From assembly GCA_005801025.1 (NCBI GenBank), contig SYDZ01000215.1, positions 1 to 6,768 of the forward strand: a stretch of 6,768 nt of DNA. Direction: 5' to 3'. This DNA is from Actinomycetota bacterium. Its GTDB lineage: Bacteria; Actinomycetota; Acidimicrobiia; Acidimicrobiales; Ilumatobacteraceae. Made by a program: the position numbers and the translations under genes. Below, in pieces: positions 6,575 to 6,768 of this stretch. Within the stretch, counting starts at the first letter, position 1; each line of letters begins with the position of its first letter. The notes beneath the pieces are model-generated. The model searched no databases. It was not told the DNA's origin and saw nothing but the letters and a program-made list of their open reading frames with translations.

Positions 6575-6768
6575 TCACGATGCGTACGGCTGAAGCACCA
6601 TCAATAAGTAGTAGGCCGCAGGCAAGACGAACAAGTAACTATCAAAGCGGTCAAGCACCCCACCGTGGCCACGAATCAAAGAACCAAAATCTTTGACCTC
6701 CAAGTTACGCTTGAACATGCTCTCCACCAAATCACCGAGAGGAGCGAGTACCGAAACTGCAATCACAA
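6575..6768 (-). CDS. cdsA: Phosphatidate cytidylyltransferase, C-terminal end (partial)
   Basis: CdsA makes CDP-diacylglycerol from phosphatidate and CTP in the plasma membrane, the branch point for phospholipids. Only the last 64 or so codons are in the window; the 5' part is beyond the right edge, so the Met near the edge is not the start. The fragment contains the family signature near the C-terminus: GDLVESMFKRNLEVKDFG followed by the GHGGVLDRFDS segment, with the acidic and metal-binding residues expected (Asp of GDL, Asp of KDFG, Asp of LDRFD). A hydrophobic helix follows (LFVLPAAYYLLMVL), then a very short tail ending in PYAS. The KDFG-SLIRGHGG variant differs slightly from the common KDxGxLIPGHGG, with Arg in place of Pro. 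dxr starts eight bases after its stop, making it the upstream member of the visible operon. Confidence 0.93.
   Translation of the reverse strand, partial: VIAVSVLAPLGDLVESMFKRNLEVKDFGSLIRGHGGVLDRFDSYLFVLPAAYYLLMVLQPYAS

Overview
The window is a join of two unrelated pieces of bacterial DNA. Bases 1 to about 1080 are very GC-rich (sample lines count 72-78% G+C) and hold the middle and most of the C-terminal part of a COG2509-type FAD-dependent dehydrogenase. From about 1081 onward the composition falls at once to roughly 45-53% G+C, and an actinobacterial-type locus begins inside a prolyl-tRNA synthetase gene. Neither gene is complete at the joint and they are read in different frames, so the joint looks like an assembly or library chimera, not a gene fusion. 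The GC-rich piece suggests a myxobacterium-like or other high-GC proteobacterium (low confidence). The rest suggests an actinobacterium of modest GC, most like Acidimicrobiia relatives from water. That assignment rests on remembered family resemblance of RseP, IspG and Dxr and on the cdsA-dxr-rseP-ispG gene order, not on a search.

Layout: (1) 1-~1080, plus strand, FAD-dependent dehydrogenase missing both ends. (2) ~1080-1727, plus strand, C-terminal 215 residues of ProS. (3) 1730-2878, plus strand, complete type I mannose-6-phosphate isomerase ManA, two bases after the proS stop. (4) Converging on it with only three bases between the stop codons, a tightly packed minus-strand block: ispG (4132-2882), rseP (5397-4144), dxr (6566-5394) and the 3' end of cdsA (beyond 6768 to 6575). 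Transcription of this block runs cdsA, dxr, rseP, ispG.

The minus-strand block has gaps of 8 and 11 bases and one 4-base ATGA overlap, so it is very probably one operon. It mixes envelope functions with isoprenoid synthesis: CdsA makes CDP-diacylglycerol for phospholipids, Dxr and IspG are the second and sixth steps of the MEP (non-mevalonate) pathway to IPP/DMAPP, and RseP is a membrane site-2 protease. The proS-manA pair is a second, opposing unit. Every base outside the short intergenic gaps is coding; there is no gene-free stretch over 300 bases, and I saw no RNA gene, mobile element, CRISPR array or convincing terminator.

I did not find a new biological system here. The observation most worth acting on is the chimeric joint near 1080, which would mislead automatic annotation into calling two hybrid proteins.
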